From FEN-1279 sp964400285 (GTDB lineage: Bacteria > Bacteroidota > Ignavibacteria > Tepidaquicellales > Tepidaquicellaceae): a DNA stretch of 64,000 nt. The position numbers and the translations under genes are program-made. The notes beneath the pieces are model-generated. The model saw nothing but the letters and a program-made list of their open reading frames with translations, was not told the DNA's origin and searched no databases. Of this stretch, positions 37,120 through 45,053 are shown piece by piece. The DNA lies in the NCBI GenBank assembly GCA_964400285.1, contig CAYNTK010000010.1:1-64000 (forward strand), written 5' to 3'. Each line of letters opens with the position of its first letter. Within the stretch, counting starts at the first letter, position 1.

Positions 37120-38040
37120 ATGAAAATCACAATCGTAGGAGCAGGTAACGTCGGTGCTACTGCCGCACAAATTATTGTTGACAGAGCACTTGCAAACGAC
37201 GTGGTTTTGCTCGATGTAATTGAGGGAATTCCTCAGGGTAAAGCTCTTGACATTTATCAATCTGCTGCAATTCAGACTTCCGATACAAAAATTTATGGCA
37301 CAAATACTTATGAACCGACAGCTAATTCAGACATTGCTGTATTAACCGCCGGTTCTCCAAGAAAACCTGGTATGTCCCGAGATGACTTAATTGCTATAAA
37401 TGCCGATATTATTATTAATGCAACAAAGGAAATTGTTAAATATTCTCCCAATTGCATTATAATTGTTGTTTCCAATCCTCTGGACGTAATGACTTATGCT
37501 GCTTTTGTTAATAGTCATTTCCCAAGAAACAGAGTAATCGGGATGTCGGGTGTGCTTGATACAGCTCGTTTTAAAACTTTTATTTGTATGGAACTAAATG
37601 TATCTATCGAAAATATTAATGCTCTTGTCCTTGGAGGGCATGGGGATTCTATGGTTCCGCTTGTCCGATATACTACTGTAGCAGGTGTCCCCCTAACGGA
37701 TTTATTACCTAAAAGTAGAGTAGATGCTTTAATTGAAAGAACAAGACACGGAGGTGCGGAAATTGTTAAACATCTAAAAACAGGAAGTGCTTATTACGCA
37801 CCAGCTGCTTCTATAGTCCAAATGATAGACTCTATTGTTAATAATAGACATAGAATTATGGCTTGCTGTGTTTACTTGCAAGGTGAATACGGTCACAGTG
37901 ATATTTGCCTCGGTGTCCCTGTAAAAGTTGGTGCTCAAGGAATGGAAGAAATAGTTCCGATTAAATTAACAGAAGATGAAAAAGCTGCGTTTGATAAATC
38001 AGCTGAAGATGTAAGAAGTATGATAAAAAGACTTCAATAA
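37120..38040 (+). CDS. mdh: Malate dehydrogenase (LDH-like type)
   Basis: A 306-aa NAD-dependent enzyme of the TCA cycle. N-terminal GAGNVGATAA binds NAD, SPRKPGMSRDDL holds the substrate arginine (R of the mobile loop), VSNPLDVMTYAA and GMSGVLDTARFK are typical, and the catalytic histidine is in GGHGDSMVPL. It is the LDH-like type found in bacteria such as Chlorobi. It ends in a strong palindrome terminator shared with rpmA. Confidence 0.95.
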   Translation: MKITIVGAGNVGATAAQIIVDRALANDVVLLDVIEGIPQGKALDIYQSAAIQTSDTKIYGTNTYEPTANSDIAVLTAGSPRKPGMSRDDLIAINADIIINATKEIVKYSPNCIIIVVSNPLDVMTYAAFVNSHFPRNRVIGMSGVLDTARFKTFICMELNVSIENINALVLGGHGDSMVPLVRYTTVAGVPLTDLLPKSRVDALIERTRHGGAEIVKHLKTGSAYYAPAASIVQMIDSIVNNRHRIMACCVYLQGEYGHSDICLGVPVKVGAQGMEEIVPIKLTEDEKAAFDKSAEDVRSMIKRLQ

Positions 38041-38059
38041 AAAATCTTTAACTTAATAA

Positions 38060-38091
38060 AAAAGCCGTCTATATTAATATAGACGGCTTTT
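38060..38091. terminator. Bidirectional terminator between mdh and rpmA
   Basis: A perfect 32-base palindrome: AAAAGCCGTCTATATT and its complement. A and T runs flank it, so it can end transcription from both converging genes. Confidence 0.9.
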
Positions 38092-38110
38092 CTATTTAAA
38101 CAAAAAACCA

Positions 38111-38371
38111 TTAATTAGCATCCAATGGTATTACATTTAAGACCTTTCTACCTGCCTTATCCGTAAATTTGACTTTCCCATCTATCAAAGAATAAATAGT
38201 ATAATCTCTTCCCAATCCAACATTTTTTCCTGGTATAAATTTTGTCCCCCTCTGTCTAACGAGTATATTTCCCGCCTTTACTAATTCACCGCCAAACCTT
38301 TTCACACCAAGACGTTTCGATTGTGAATCGCGACCATTTTTTGAACTTCCAAGTCCTTTTTTATGTGCCAT
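38111..38371 (-). CDS. rpmA: 50S ribosomal protein L27
   Basis: An 86-aa protein near the peptidyl-transferase centre of the large subunit. The start MAHKKGLGSSKNGRDSQSKR and RQRGTKFIPGKNVGLGRD are family signatures. No N-terminal propeptide. It follows rplU by 18 bases. Confidence 0.96.
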   Translation of the reverse strand: MAHKKGLGSSKNGRDSQSKRLGVKRFGGELVKAGNILVRQRGTKFIPGKNVGLGRDYTIYSLIDGKVKFTDKAGRKVLNVIPLDAN

Positions 38372-38389
38372 AATTCTTTAAACTTTTAA

Positions 38390-38698
38390 TTATTTAATTT
38401 TCTCAATTAAAACCTGTGTATATTGCTGTCTATGACCTTTTTTAACCTTATACCCTTTTCTTATTTTCTTCTTAAAAACAATTACTTTTTCATCTTTTGC
38501 ATGTGCTAATACAGTCGCTTCGACTTTATGATTTAATACAGGTGATCCCACCTCAAAATTTTTATCATCAGAAGAATAAAATAATACTTTATCGAATTCA
38601 ACTTTTTTACCTTCTTCTTCGGCAAGTTTAGGAACGTATAACTTCTGATTTTCCTGAACTTTATACTGTACCCCTTTAATATCAACAATAGCGTACAT
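38390..38698 (-). CDS. rplU: 50S ribosomal protein L21
   Basis: A 102-aa large-subunit protein. MYAIVDIKGVQYKVQ begins it, and KKIRKGYKVKKGHRQQYT is the conserved C-terminal RNA-binding stretch. It forms the usual rplU-rpmA pair. The promoter should lie in 38699-38800; no clear consensus is seen. Confidence 0.95.
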   Translation of the reverse strand: MYAIVDIKGVQYKVQENQKLYVPKLAEEEGKKVEFDKVLFYSSDDKNFEVGSPVLNHKVEATVLAHAKDEKVIVFKKKIRKGYKVKKGHRQQYTQVLIEKIK

Positions 38699-39029
38699 TT
38701 TTCTAAAATTTTTTATTTACAAAAGATAAATTTAATAAAAATTATATAAATATTCAATGAATATGCTAATCATAGCAATGAAAAATGTAAAATATCCAAT
38801 TGACTCTTTTAAAATTTATTTATTTCTAAAAAAGAAATTTAATTTACATAATAAAATTTAATAATTTATTTATAACTTCTTTGCTTTTAGTACTTAATTT
38901 TATTATGTAAATTAGAATTACACTTTTGCAACATTTAATTTTTTAAAATTAGTATATATTAATACTTTGATTATTTTAAAACATTTTCTAATATTTATAC
39001 GTTTTCCCCAATAATTTTATTTTTTATTT
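38699..39029. other. Non-coding divergent spacer with a long inverted repeat
   Basis: A 331-base AT-rich region between rplU and the TPR gene. It holds a 19-bp perfect inverted repeat (38840-38858 and 38896-38914) with a 37-base gap. No reading frame. The purpose of the repeat is unknown; promoters for both flanking genes must be here. Confidence 0.55.
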
Positions 39030-39845
39030 ATGATTAGGTTGCTACTAATAATATTGGTAACTGTTTTCTCCTTTTTCTCTATTGGGTATTCACAAACAGG
39101 AGAAGATTTTTTTAAACAAGGATTAAAAGAAATAAATAATAAAAATTATCAGGAAGCTATAAAACTCTTTACAAAAGCAATTGAAATTCTTCCTGATTAT
39201 ACTGATGCTTATTATTACAGAGGACAAGCTTATTGTAATCTCGAAGATTTTTCCAGCGCTGTTTACGATTACAATAAAGTAATAGAAATGTCTTCTAATT
39301 ATGCAGAAGCATATTTTTACAGGGGAATTGCTTATAAAAATTTACAATATCTTCATAAAGCAATATTAGATTTTTCAAAATCCATTTCTATTAAAATTAA
39401 CTATTTTGAAGCATATTTTCAGCGTGGGATAGTTTATTATGAACTGAAAAAATATTCAAAAGCAATTTCTGACTTTAACACCACAATTAAATATAATCAC
39501 AAATTTGCAGAAGCATATTACTACAAAGGACTTGTCTATTATGATAAAGGAAATTTTGAAAAAGCTATATCAGATTTTAGTAAAGCAATAAAAATAAAAC
39601 CAAATTACTCAGAAGCATATTATAGACGTGGAAATGTTTATTATGATTTGGAAAAAAATTCAAAAGCAATACTTGATTATACTAACGCTATCAATATTAA
39701 TCCAAACTTTGCAGAAGCATACAACAATAGAGGAAACGCACTATGCAATATCGGAGAGAGAACAAAAGCGTGTGCTGACTGGAAAAAAGCATATTCTCTT
39801 GGAATTACTGATATAAAGGATTTAATTGATGAATTTTGTAAATAA
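39030..39845 (+). CDS. Exported TPR-repeat protein
   Basis: A 271-aa protein with a signal peptide ending IGYSQ and seven tetratricopeptide repeats of 34 residues (NYQEAIKLFTKAIEILPDY, SEAYYRRGNVYYDL-type motifs). TPR arrays bind other proteins and have no enzymatic activity. It ends with a partial repeat containing ACADWKKAYSLG. It precedes a 55-aa membrane protein by 2 bases. Confidence 0.85.
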   Translation: MIRLLLIILVTVFSFFSIGYSQTGEDFFKQGLKEINNKNYQEAIKLFTKAIEILPDYTDAYYYRGQAYCNLEDFSSAVYDYNKVIEMSSNYAEAYFYRGIAYKNLQYLHKAILDFSKSISIKINYFEAYFQRGIVYYELKKYSKAISDFNTTIKYNHKFAEAYYYKGLVYYDKGNFEKAISDFSKAIKIKPNYSEAYYRRGNVYYDLEKNSKAILDYTNAININPNFAEAYNNRGNALCNIGERTKACADWKKAYSLGITDIKDLIDEFCK

Positions 39846-39847
39846 AT

Positions 39848-40015
39848 ATGAATATCCTCGATAAAATAATAAAAATACTTGAAGATTTTTTTGAACGCTC
39901 AACAAATATATTAATGACAATATTATTTATTTTTGCAGTCTTGTCGTTGATAATTTGCTGCATTGCTATATTAATACTTGGAATAGTATGGTTAATAATT
40001 TATTTTTCAACATAA
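39848..40015 (+). CDS. Small membrane protein, 55 aa
   Basis: An ORF from ATG at 39848 to TAA at 40013-40015, two bases after the TPR stop. A charged start (MNILDKIIKILEDFFERS) is followed by about 35 hydrophobic residues (ILMTILFIFAVLSLIICC, then LGIVWLIIY). It looks like a real, translationally coupled small membrane protein that could anchor the TPR protein or be independent. Confidence 0.45.
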   Translation: MNILDKIIKILEDFFERSTNILMTILFIFAVLSLIICCIAILILGIVWLIIYFST

Positions 40016-40178
40016 AGCGGATAATAATGAAAACTATCTTTCCTTTTAATTTTTAAGAGTTTAAAAATGAGTTTAAATAAATTCATTTTAACATATTAAT
40101 ACATCTCACAACTCTAATTTAAAATAAAAAATCTTTTTTCATATCATTTTTTATATATATACCTTAAATTGCATATTA

Positions 40179-40230
40179 ATCACGGAGAGGTGGCTGAGTG
40201 GTTGAAAGCGGCGGTCTCGAAAACCGTTAT
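40179..40230. repeat. attL direct repeat
   Basis: A 52-base copy, identical to 45054-45105, at the integrase end of the element. Confidence 0.9.
40184..40230 (+). pseudogene. 5' half of tRNA-Ser (attL remnant)
   Basis: Identical to the first 47 bases of the intact tRNA-Ser(CGA), through the anticodon stem and into the variable arm, then diverges (CATTCC instead of ACAGGT). It lacks the T-arm and acceptor 3' strand, so it is not functional. It keeps the original host promoter side. Confidence 0.9.
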
Positions 40231-40314
40231 CATTCCTTAAAATTTATCAAAAATCAAATCTTTTTTAACTACTTTTTACATTTTTTTTTGCTTTTATACC
40301 ATATTTTTTAGCAT

Positions 40315-40325
40315 TTTTTACCTGC
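40315..40325 (-). repeat. Inverted arm-type site TTTTTACCTGC
   Basis: The reverse complement of GCAGGTAAAAA, which occurs twice near the right end (44927-44937, 44961-44971). Probable integrase arm-binding site. Confidence 0.45.
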
Positions 40326-40341
40326 GGGAAGGATTAAAATT

Positions 40342-41397
40342 ATGTTCTTATCAAAACACAAAAACGGGTATTATTATGTTCATTATACAGATGATATAAC
40401 AGGAAAACGAAATGCAGTTTCGACAAAAGAAAAATATAAACCTGAAGCTGTTAAATTCTTATCGGATTTTAAAAATAATCTCAAAATTAAAAACAAAGAA
40501 AAATCTAAAGTTCATTATATAAGTGAACTTAAAACTGAAGTTATGCAATACGTATTAAACAATATGGAGTTTTCTACTTGCAAACTTTATAAAGCGGTCT
40601 TTGATAATATGCTAAGAATTTTTAATGACAAACCAATTAAATTGGTAAACACTAATGACATCGAATTATATAAAACAATTAGAGCTGGAGAGGTTACAAA
40701 AGCGACTGTAAACAAAGATATTAACACAATGAAAGCAATTTTTAATATTGCTATTCGTTTTGAATGGTTAAATATAAATCCTGTAAAAAACATTAAAAAG
40801 TTAAGTATTCCCGAAAAGGAATATCTTGCTTTTACAGATGTTCAATTAAAAATGATATTAGGTAAAATCGAAAATCAATCAATAAAAAACTTTGTTAAAT
40901 TTGCTATCCTTACAGGTTGTAGATTAAATGAAATTATTAACCTGCAATGGAAAGATGTTAATTTTTCTGAAAGTATTTTTACTATTAGAAATAAACCGAA
41001 TTTTAAAACTAAAACAGGAAAGATAAGACAAATACCAATTTCAGATAATTTGTATAATTTGCTTAGTGATATTATAAATATTAATGCAGGTGAAAAAACA
41101 TTGAATTTCATAAATCCCGAAAGATATATTTTTGAAAATCCTAATAAATACAAGTTTACTAAAAACTATGTTTCAAAGTATTTTAAAAAAATTTTAAGGT
41201 CTTTAAACTTCAATGAAAAATATCATTTCCATTGTTTAAGACATACGTTTATTACTAATCTTATAAAAAGCGGTGTAAATATTAACTATGTCAAAGAAAT
41301 TGCAGGACATTCAGAAATTTCAACTACGATGAATTATATTCATATCTCTACAAATGACCTGCGGGAAGCGGTAAATAAGATAAGATTTATTTATTAA
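40342..41397 (+). CDS. Tyrosine recombinase/integrase of the element
   Basis: A 351-aa site-specific recombinase. The catalytic set is complete: R194 (TGCRLNEI), H297-x2-R300 (HCLRHTF), H323 (AGHSEIS) and Y332 (MNYIHIS), with the beta-hairpin lysine in KTGKIRQIPIS. An N-terminal arm-binding segment (about 1-60) and a SAM-like core-binding domain (about 65-150) precede it. It lies 112 bases downstream of attL, in the same direction as the truncated tRNA. The upstream region has inverted copies of arm-type sites found at the other end. It should integrate and, with a partner, excise the element. Confidence 0.93.
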   Translation: MFLSKHKNGYYYVHYTDDITGKRNAVSTKEKYKPEAVKFLSDFKNNLKIKNKEKSKVHYISELKTEVMQYVLNNMEFSTCKLYKAVFDNMLRIFNDKPIKLVNTNDIELYKTIRAGEVTKATVNKDINTMKAIFNIAIRFEWLNINPVKNIKKLSIPEKEYLAFTDVQLKMILGKIENQSIKNFVKFAILTGCRLNEIINLQWKDVNFSESIFTIRNKPNFKTKTGKIRQIPISDNLYNLLSDIININAGEKTLNFINPERYIFENPNKYKFTKNYVSKYFKKILRSLNFNEKYHFHCLRHTFITNLIKSGVNINYVKEIAGHSEISTTMNYIHISTNDLREAVNKIRFIY

Positions 41398-41869
41398 TAT
41401 ATAATATTTTTAATTTATTTTACATTTAACCTAATCTATAAAATATTACGATATAACATATCCGAAAAATAAATCTAATCCATTAATATATTCCGTTGAT
41501 AAAATTACTGAAAATGATGTCCATTCTCCTATAGCAAAATAAATCCTTTTATAAGAATACATATTAATGTAGTATTATCGGTAATAGATAATCATTATTA
41601 CTTGACATTTAATTTTATTATTACGATATTTGTTTGTTACTACATATGATATATCATAGATTATATGATAACGATAAAGACGTGATTGAAACATATATGA
41701 ATTGTAAAAATAAATGAAACTTTAAAGAGTATTAATGTGAAATTAACAAAATTAAATATAACACAATATTTTAAAGCACTGCGAAAGTCTTTTACGTATG
41801 CAGTTCTTTTCCCTGCTCTCTTTAAGGTTTCAACTTTTGCAGTGCTTAACTTTTTTAAAATGAAACCTT
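41398..41869. other. Element-internal non-coding region with palindrome and structured hairpin
   Basis: A 472-base region between the integrase and the next ORF. It holds a 14-bp palindrome TATGATATATCATA (41645-41658), a TTGACA at 41602-41607, and the long hairpin at 41774-41847. It is a good place for a replication origin or copy-control RNA. No reading frame of note. Confidence 0.6.
41774..41847 (+). ncRNA. Structured leader or small RNA with a 15-bp stem
   Basis: AAGCACTGCGAAAGT (41774-41788) pairs with ACTTTTGCAGTGCTT (41833-41847), one G-U pair only. The 44-base loop holds a nested GCAG...CTGC pair. A run CTTTTTT follows soon after. It sits just before the first element ORF, 23 bases from its start. 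Confidence 0.5.
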
Positions 41870-42325
41870 ATGGAAAAAATTACAATCAAACCTAATGGAA
41901 GGGTTTTATTAATCCTTTCTGATACAAGTTATAAACCTGTAAGACAAATCGGTTATATTAAAAACCGAATATTCAATACTATTCGTAAACCTGAAAGCCA
42001 TAGATATAACAAGCTAAATGCTATTGGATTAAATTACAAATTACTTAGTCAAGGGGGTTCGTATTTCGATTTAATCAGTATTGAATACGGATTTGAAAAG
42101 CTGGAAACATCGAGGGAATATTTTTTAGAGTTTGGGGACTTCCTGCATTTTAAAAATAACGGTCTTGATAAACAAATATTCTTATCTATTGATAAATTCG
42201 GAATGGATAAGGTTCAAGAGTGGAAAAATGAAAAATCCGAAATGAATAAATTCAGACCAGATTTTCAAAGAGTAAAAAATGGATTGTCAAGATTATTACA
42301 ACCTTGTCAGATGAATTTATTTTAG
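41870..42325 (+). CDS. Element-encoded protein of unknown function
   Basis: A 151-aa soluble protein beginning MEKITIKPNGRVLLILSDTS, with no signal peptide and no motif I recognise. It is rich in basic and aromatic residues. Its stop (TAG 42323-42325) overlaps the Shine-Dalgarno of the polymerase-like gene, so both are probably translated from one message. It could be a replication accessory or copy-control protein. Confidence 0.6.
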   Translation: MEKITIKPNGRVLLILSDTSYKPVRQIGYIKNRIFNTIRKPESHRYNKLNAIGLNYKLLSQGGSYFDLISIEYGFEKLETSREYFLEFGDFLHFKNNGLDKQIFLSIDKFGMDKVQEWKNEKSEMNKFRPDFQRVKNGLSRLLQPCQMNLF

Positions 42326-42333
42326 GGGGATAT

Positions 42334-43632
42334 ATGAGAAGTAAAATTAATTATCAAGACCTGTACCGTGAAAATCGGTACAGGGTATTTTTACCTGATG
42401 ATAAAATGATTTTATCCCTGCCGGATAAACACAAATATATAATTCATAAAATCTATGAAATACTTTTATTTGACAAAACGGTAAAAGACTATGCTCCTTT
42501 ATATGCAAAATTTTTGATGAATATTTTAGGCAGATATAGGGTGCCATTACAAGATTTGTTAGATAGAGGTATTATTGAAACAGATAATAATTATATAGTT
42601 TCTTGTAAAGAGGAACGGGGAAAAAGCAAGGGATATAAATTAACTCCTAAATTTCGGAATAAAAGAGTTATTGCTGATTATATAAACGACAGTATAATTA
42701 TAAAAAATCTATGGGAACACAAAGAAAAAATTCCAAAATTAAAACAACACAAATTTTTATATGACAATCTGCATAAACTTGATATTGATAATAAAAACGC
42801 AAAAGAATTTATAAGAAGTATATATGACACTGAAATTTACAATTCGTATCTGATTTCAATTGATTATATAAACGAAAAAAAGTTTTTTTTCAAAGTTGAT
42901 AATATTGCTGGTCGAGTGCATAATAACGTTACTAACTTATCTAAGGACTTAAGAGGGTTTTTAAGATATGGCGAAAAAAAATTAATTAATATTGATATTT
43001 GTAACTCTCAACCATTTTTATTTAATATTTTGATAAAAATGGCTTTAAATGAGAAAATAGTCTATGATAGTCTATGCATAGTCTATGATAGTCTATGCAT
43101 TGAAAGTTTTAATTTATTTTCATTATATAATAAACCTCACAATAAAGTATTTCCTCCTTATGATTTACCAAATATAGATTTAAATTGTTTTATCAATAAT
43201 TTAAAGAAATATGAAAATTTAACCTCGACAGGTCAATTTTATAATTATTTAATGAATATTGCTGGTATAGAGGATAGACCGAAATTTAAAAAGGATTTTT
43301 TCGGAACGGTCTTTTTTTGTAAGTTGAACCATAACTATAAATATGAATACAGAAAATTATTTGAAAAGGAATTTCCTGCGGTTGCTATGATTATTGATTA
43401 TTATAAACGCAAAGACTATAAAGAACTTCCAATTACACTGCAAAGAGTAGAGGCAGATATTATGATAAATAAAATCATAAAACGAATTGCAAAGGAAAAA
43501 CCGGATATGTTTGCATTAACTATTCACGATAGTATCCTGACAATTGAGAAAAATGTAGAATATATTAAAGAAATAATATTCGATGAATTTGAAAAGAATT
43601 TCAATTTAAAACCTTCAATCAAAATAGAATAA
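42334..43632 (+). CDS. Family-A polymerase-like replication protein
   Basis: A 432-aa protein from ATG 42334, preceded by AGGGGGA; a TTG at 42304 is in frame but less likely. Motif A DICNSQPF has D221; Q370-RVE-AD-I matches the Q-x3-AD-I block of DNA polymerase I (E. coli Q849); motif C IHDSI has H398, D399. The A-to-C distance of 178 residues equals Klenow (D705 to D882). KKDFFG (319-324) is a possible motif B, at a different spacing. The N-terminal third may be a winged-helix DNA binder. No exonuclease domain. Likely role: replication of the excised element. Confidence 0.68.
   Translation: MRSKINYQDLYRENRYRVFLPDDKMILSLPDKHKYIIHKIYEILLFDKTVKDYAPLYAKFLMNILGRYRVPLQDLLDRGIIETDNNYIVSCKEERGKSKGYKLTPKFRNKRVIADYINDSIIIKNLWEHKEKIPKLKQHKFLYDNLHKLDIDNKNAKEFIRSIYDTEIYNSYLISIDYINEKKFFFKVDNIAGRVHNNVTNLSKDLRGFLRYGEKKLINIDICNSQPFLFNILIKMALNEKIVYDSLCIVYDSLCIESFNLFSLYNKPHNKVFPPYDLPNIDLNCFINNLKKYENLTSTGQFYNYLMNIAGIEDRPKFKKDFFGTVFFCKLNHNYKYEYRKLFEKEFPAVAMIIDYYKRKDYKELPITLQRVEADIMINKIIKRIAKEKPDMFALTIHDSILTIEKNVEYIKEIIFDEFEKNFNLKPSIKIE
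43057..43098 (+). repeat. Tandem 21-bp repeat inside the polymerase-like gene
   Basis: ATAGTCTATGATAGTCTATGC occurs twice in a row (43057-43077, 43078-43098). Each unit is itself two ATAGTCTATG 10-mers plus C. It adds IVYDSLC twice to the protein and includes the palindrome CTATGCATAG (43072-43081). It may be iterons of a replication origin, or a recent slippage. Confidence 0.85.
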
Positions 43633-43826
43633 TGGAATTAAAAATTAATAAATTCGGTGTGATGCTATTTATATATCCTGATGCAGTAATAATTAACTTT
43701 GCTGGTCTATATTTAAGGTTAAAACCGAGTGAATTGCCTAACGAATTAGACGCTATAAAGTTTTATGAAATTTATAATTCAAATAAAGTTTTGAACGGTT
43801 TTAAATACAAAAAAGAGAGGAAATGA
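43632..43826 (+). CDS. Small element protein of unknown function
   Basis: A 64-aa basic protein (MELKINKFGVMLFIYPDAVI...FKYKKERK) that starts on the last base of the polymerase-like stop region, so it is coupled to it. It has no recognisable domain. Confidence 0.5.
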   Translation: MELKINKFGVMLFIYPDAVIINFAGLYLRLKPSELPNELDAIKFYEIYNSNKVLNGFKYKKERK

Positions 43827-44099
43827 AACAAAATCCGGACACTATAAAAAAGAGATGACAAATCAGAAGAAATCGAAAGAATTTAAGAATTAAGGAATTT
43901 AATGAAAATGACTTTACAAAATATATATCGTTTTAAAATGCTTTTTAAATACCTCTATTTTGCATTTAGAGACGTTTTAAGCCACTTTTTTTGTAAAAGG
44001 ATACATTTTATAAGGGTTTTTTTATATACCATATTTATATTTCAGTATTTAATTATGGCTAATTATTAATAAAATAAACAACTTAAACAATAAAACAGT
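43827..44099. other. Element-internal spacer
   Basis: 273 AT-rich bases without a convincing frame. It contains a CGGACACTATAAAA block that resembles CGGATACTATAAAA at 44762-44775, and repeated TTTTAA stretches around ACGTTTTAAG. The promoter for the zinc-finger gene is probably here. Confidence 0.4.
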
Positions 44100-44513
44100 A
44101 TGAATACTAACACACTTGATAACAAACAGAAAAAACACTGTATATTTGTTAAGAAAAACGGGGATACCTGCGGAGCATTAGCAATGAAAAATAGTGATTT
44201 TTGTTTTTTTCACAATCCCGAAACCGAAACGAAAAGGCAGGAAACAAAGCGGAAGGGGGGAAAATCAAAGGTTATCGTAGTTAAAGGAAAGTTTCCTGCG
44301 GTAAAAATAAAAAAGGTTTCAGATGTCGTTAAGTTCTTGACTGATTTAATTAACGGAGTTCTTATCGGTGAAATAGATTTACGTATATCTACGGGATTAA
44401 CTTATATAGCTAATTCAGTTTTAAAAGGTCTTGAATTGTCTCAAGTTGAAAGTAGAATAGACAAACTTGAAACTAAATTAAACGTATATTCAAAAAATAT
44501 AAACCATTTTTAA
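44100..44513 (+). CDS. Small zinc-finger protein of the element
   Basis: A 137-aa protein. The N-terminal HCIFVKKNGDTCGALAMKN and DFCFFHNPE form a C...C...C...H zinc site of the kind found in many phage and plasmid proteins. The C-terminal half is a basic linker followed by an amphipathic helical region (LKGLELSQVESRIDKLETKL). It may bind element DNA near the right end. Confidence 0.6.
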   Translation: MNTNTLDNKQKKHCIFVKKNGDTCGALAMKNSDFCFFHNPETETKRQETKRKGGKSKVIVVKGKFPAVKIKKVSDVVKFLTDLINGVLIGEIDLRISTGLTYIANSVLKGLELSQVESRIDKLETKLNVYSKNINHF

Positions 44514-44530
44514 ATTTAAATTATAAATAT

Positions 44531-44749
44531 ATGAAAAGTAAAGAAAAAATTAAAAAGCTTGAAAACCTTGTCAATCAAGTATTTCAAGGAGATTTTAAAA
44601 TATATATATTATTTAAAGATACTGAAACGAATATTTATCAACATAAAAACAAATCAAATGAAACCGAATATTACAAAAGTAAAGAGGATTTTATTAAGAG
44701 AAATGGCTTAACTGAAAACGTAAATATTCTTATAATTGAGATTGTTTAA
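44531..44749 (+). CDS. Small element protein of unknown function
   Basis: A 72-aa protein (MKSKEKIKKLENLVNQVF...) with an ATG start 17 bases after the zinc-finger gene. It begins with a charged helix and ends in hydrophobic strands (VNILIIEIV). No domain recognised. Confidence 0.5.
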   Translation: MKSKEKIKKLENLVNQVFQGDFKIYILFKDTETNIYQHKNKSNETEYYKSKEDFIKRNGLTENVNILIIEIV

Positions 44750-44859
44750 TGTTTATAAATTCGGATACTATAAAAGAAATTGATTGTAATAGTATTTTAA
44801 ATTAATTTTGTAATGTAAAAAATTTCTAACTTAGGATTACAAAAGGTTTTTTATTTTAC

Positions 44860-44917
44860 AAAGACCGTTTGAGTTTTAATGGTTTCCTAAGACCTGAGAT
44901 TTCTCAATCGGTTTTTT
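44860..44917 (+). terminator. Terminator of the element's right-hand genes
   Basis: ACCGTTTGAG (44864-44873) pairs with CTCAATCGGT (44903-44912), one mismatch, extended by A-T pairs, and is followed by TTTTTGTTTT. Confidence 0.55.
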
Positions 44918-44926
44918 GTTTTAATT

Positions 44927-44992
44927 GCAGGTAAAAAGTTCTTTCAAATAGGTATTAAAAGCAGGTAAAAAGTTTATACAAAAGTTTATACA
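44927..44992 (+). repeat. Integrase arm-type direct repeats at the right end
   Basis: GCAGGTAAAAAGTT occurs at 44927-44940 and 44961-44974; AAAGTTTATACA is tandem at 44969-44980 and 44981-44992. An inverted copy of the core lies near the left end. Arrays like this are known as arm-binding sites of tyrosine recombinases. Confidence 0.55.
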
Positions 44993-45053
44993 CCTTATTA
45001 CATTTTTTATACATTTTCAGAAATTTACGTCTTAACTAAATTACTGAAAAAAC

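Noticed and set aside
39030..39845. Repeats in the TPR gene as a CRISPR or DNA tandem array
   Set aside because: The 102-base periodicity is protein-level TPR; DNA copies are diverged.
40230..40342. Second functional tRNA-Ser
   Set aside because: After base 47 the sequence no longer pairs with the tRNA; T-arm and acceptor 3' strand are missing.
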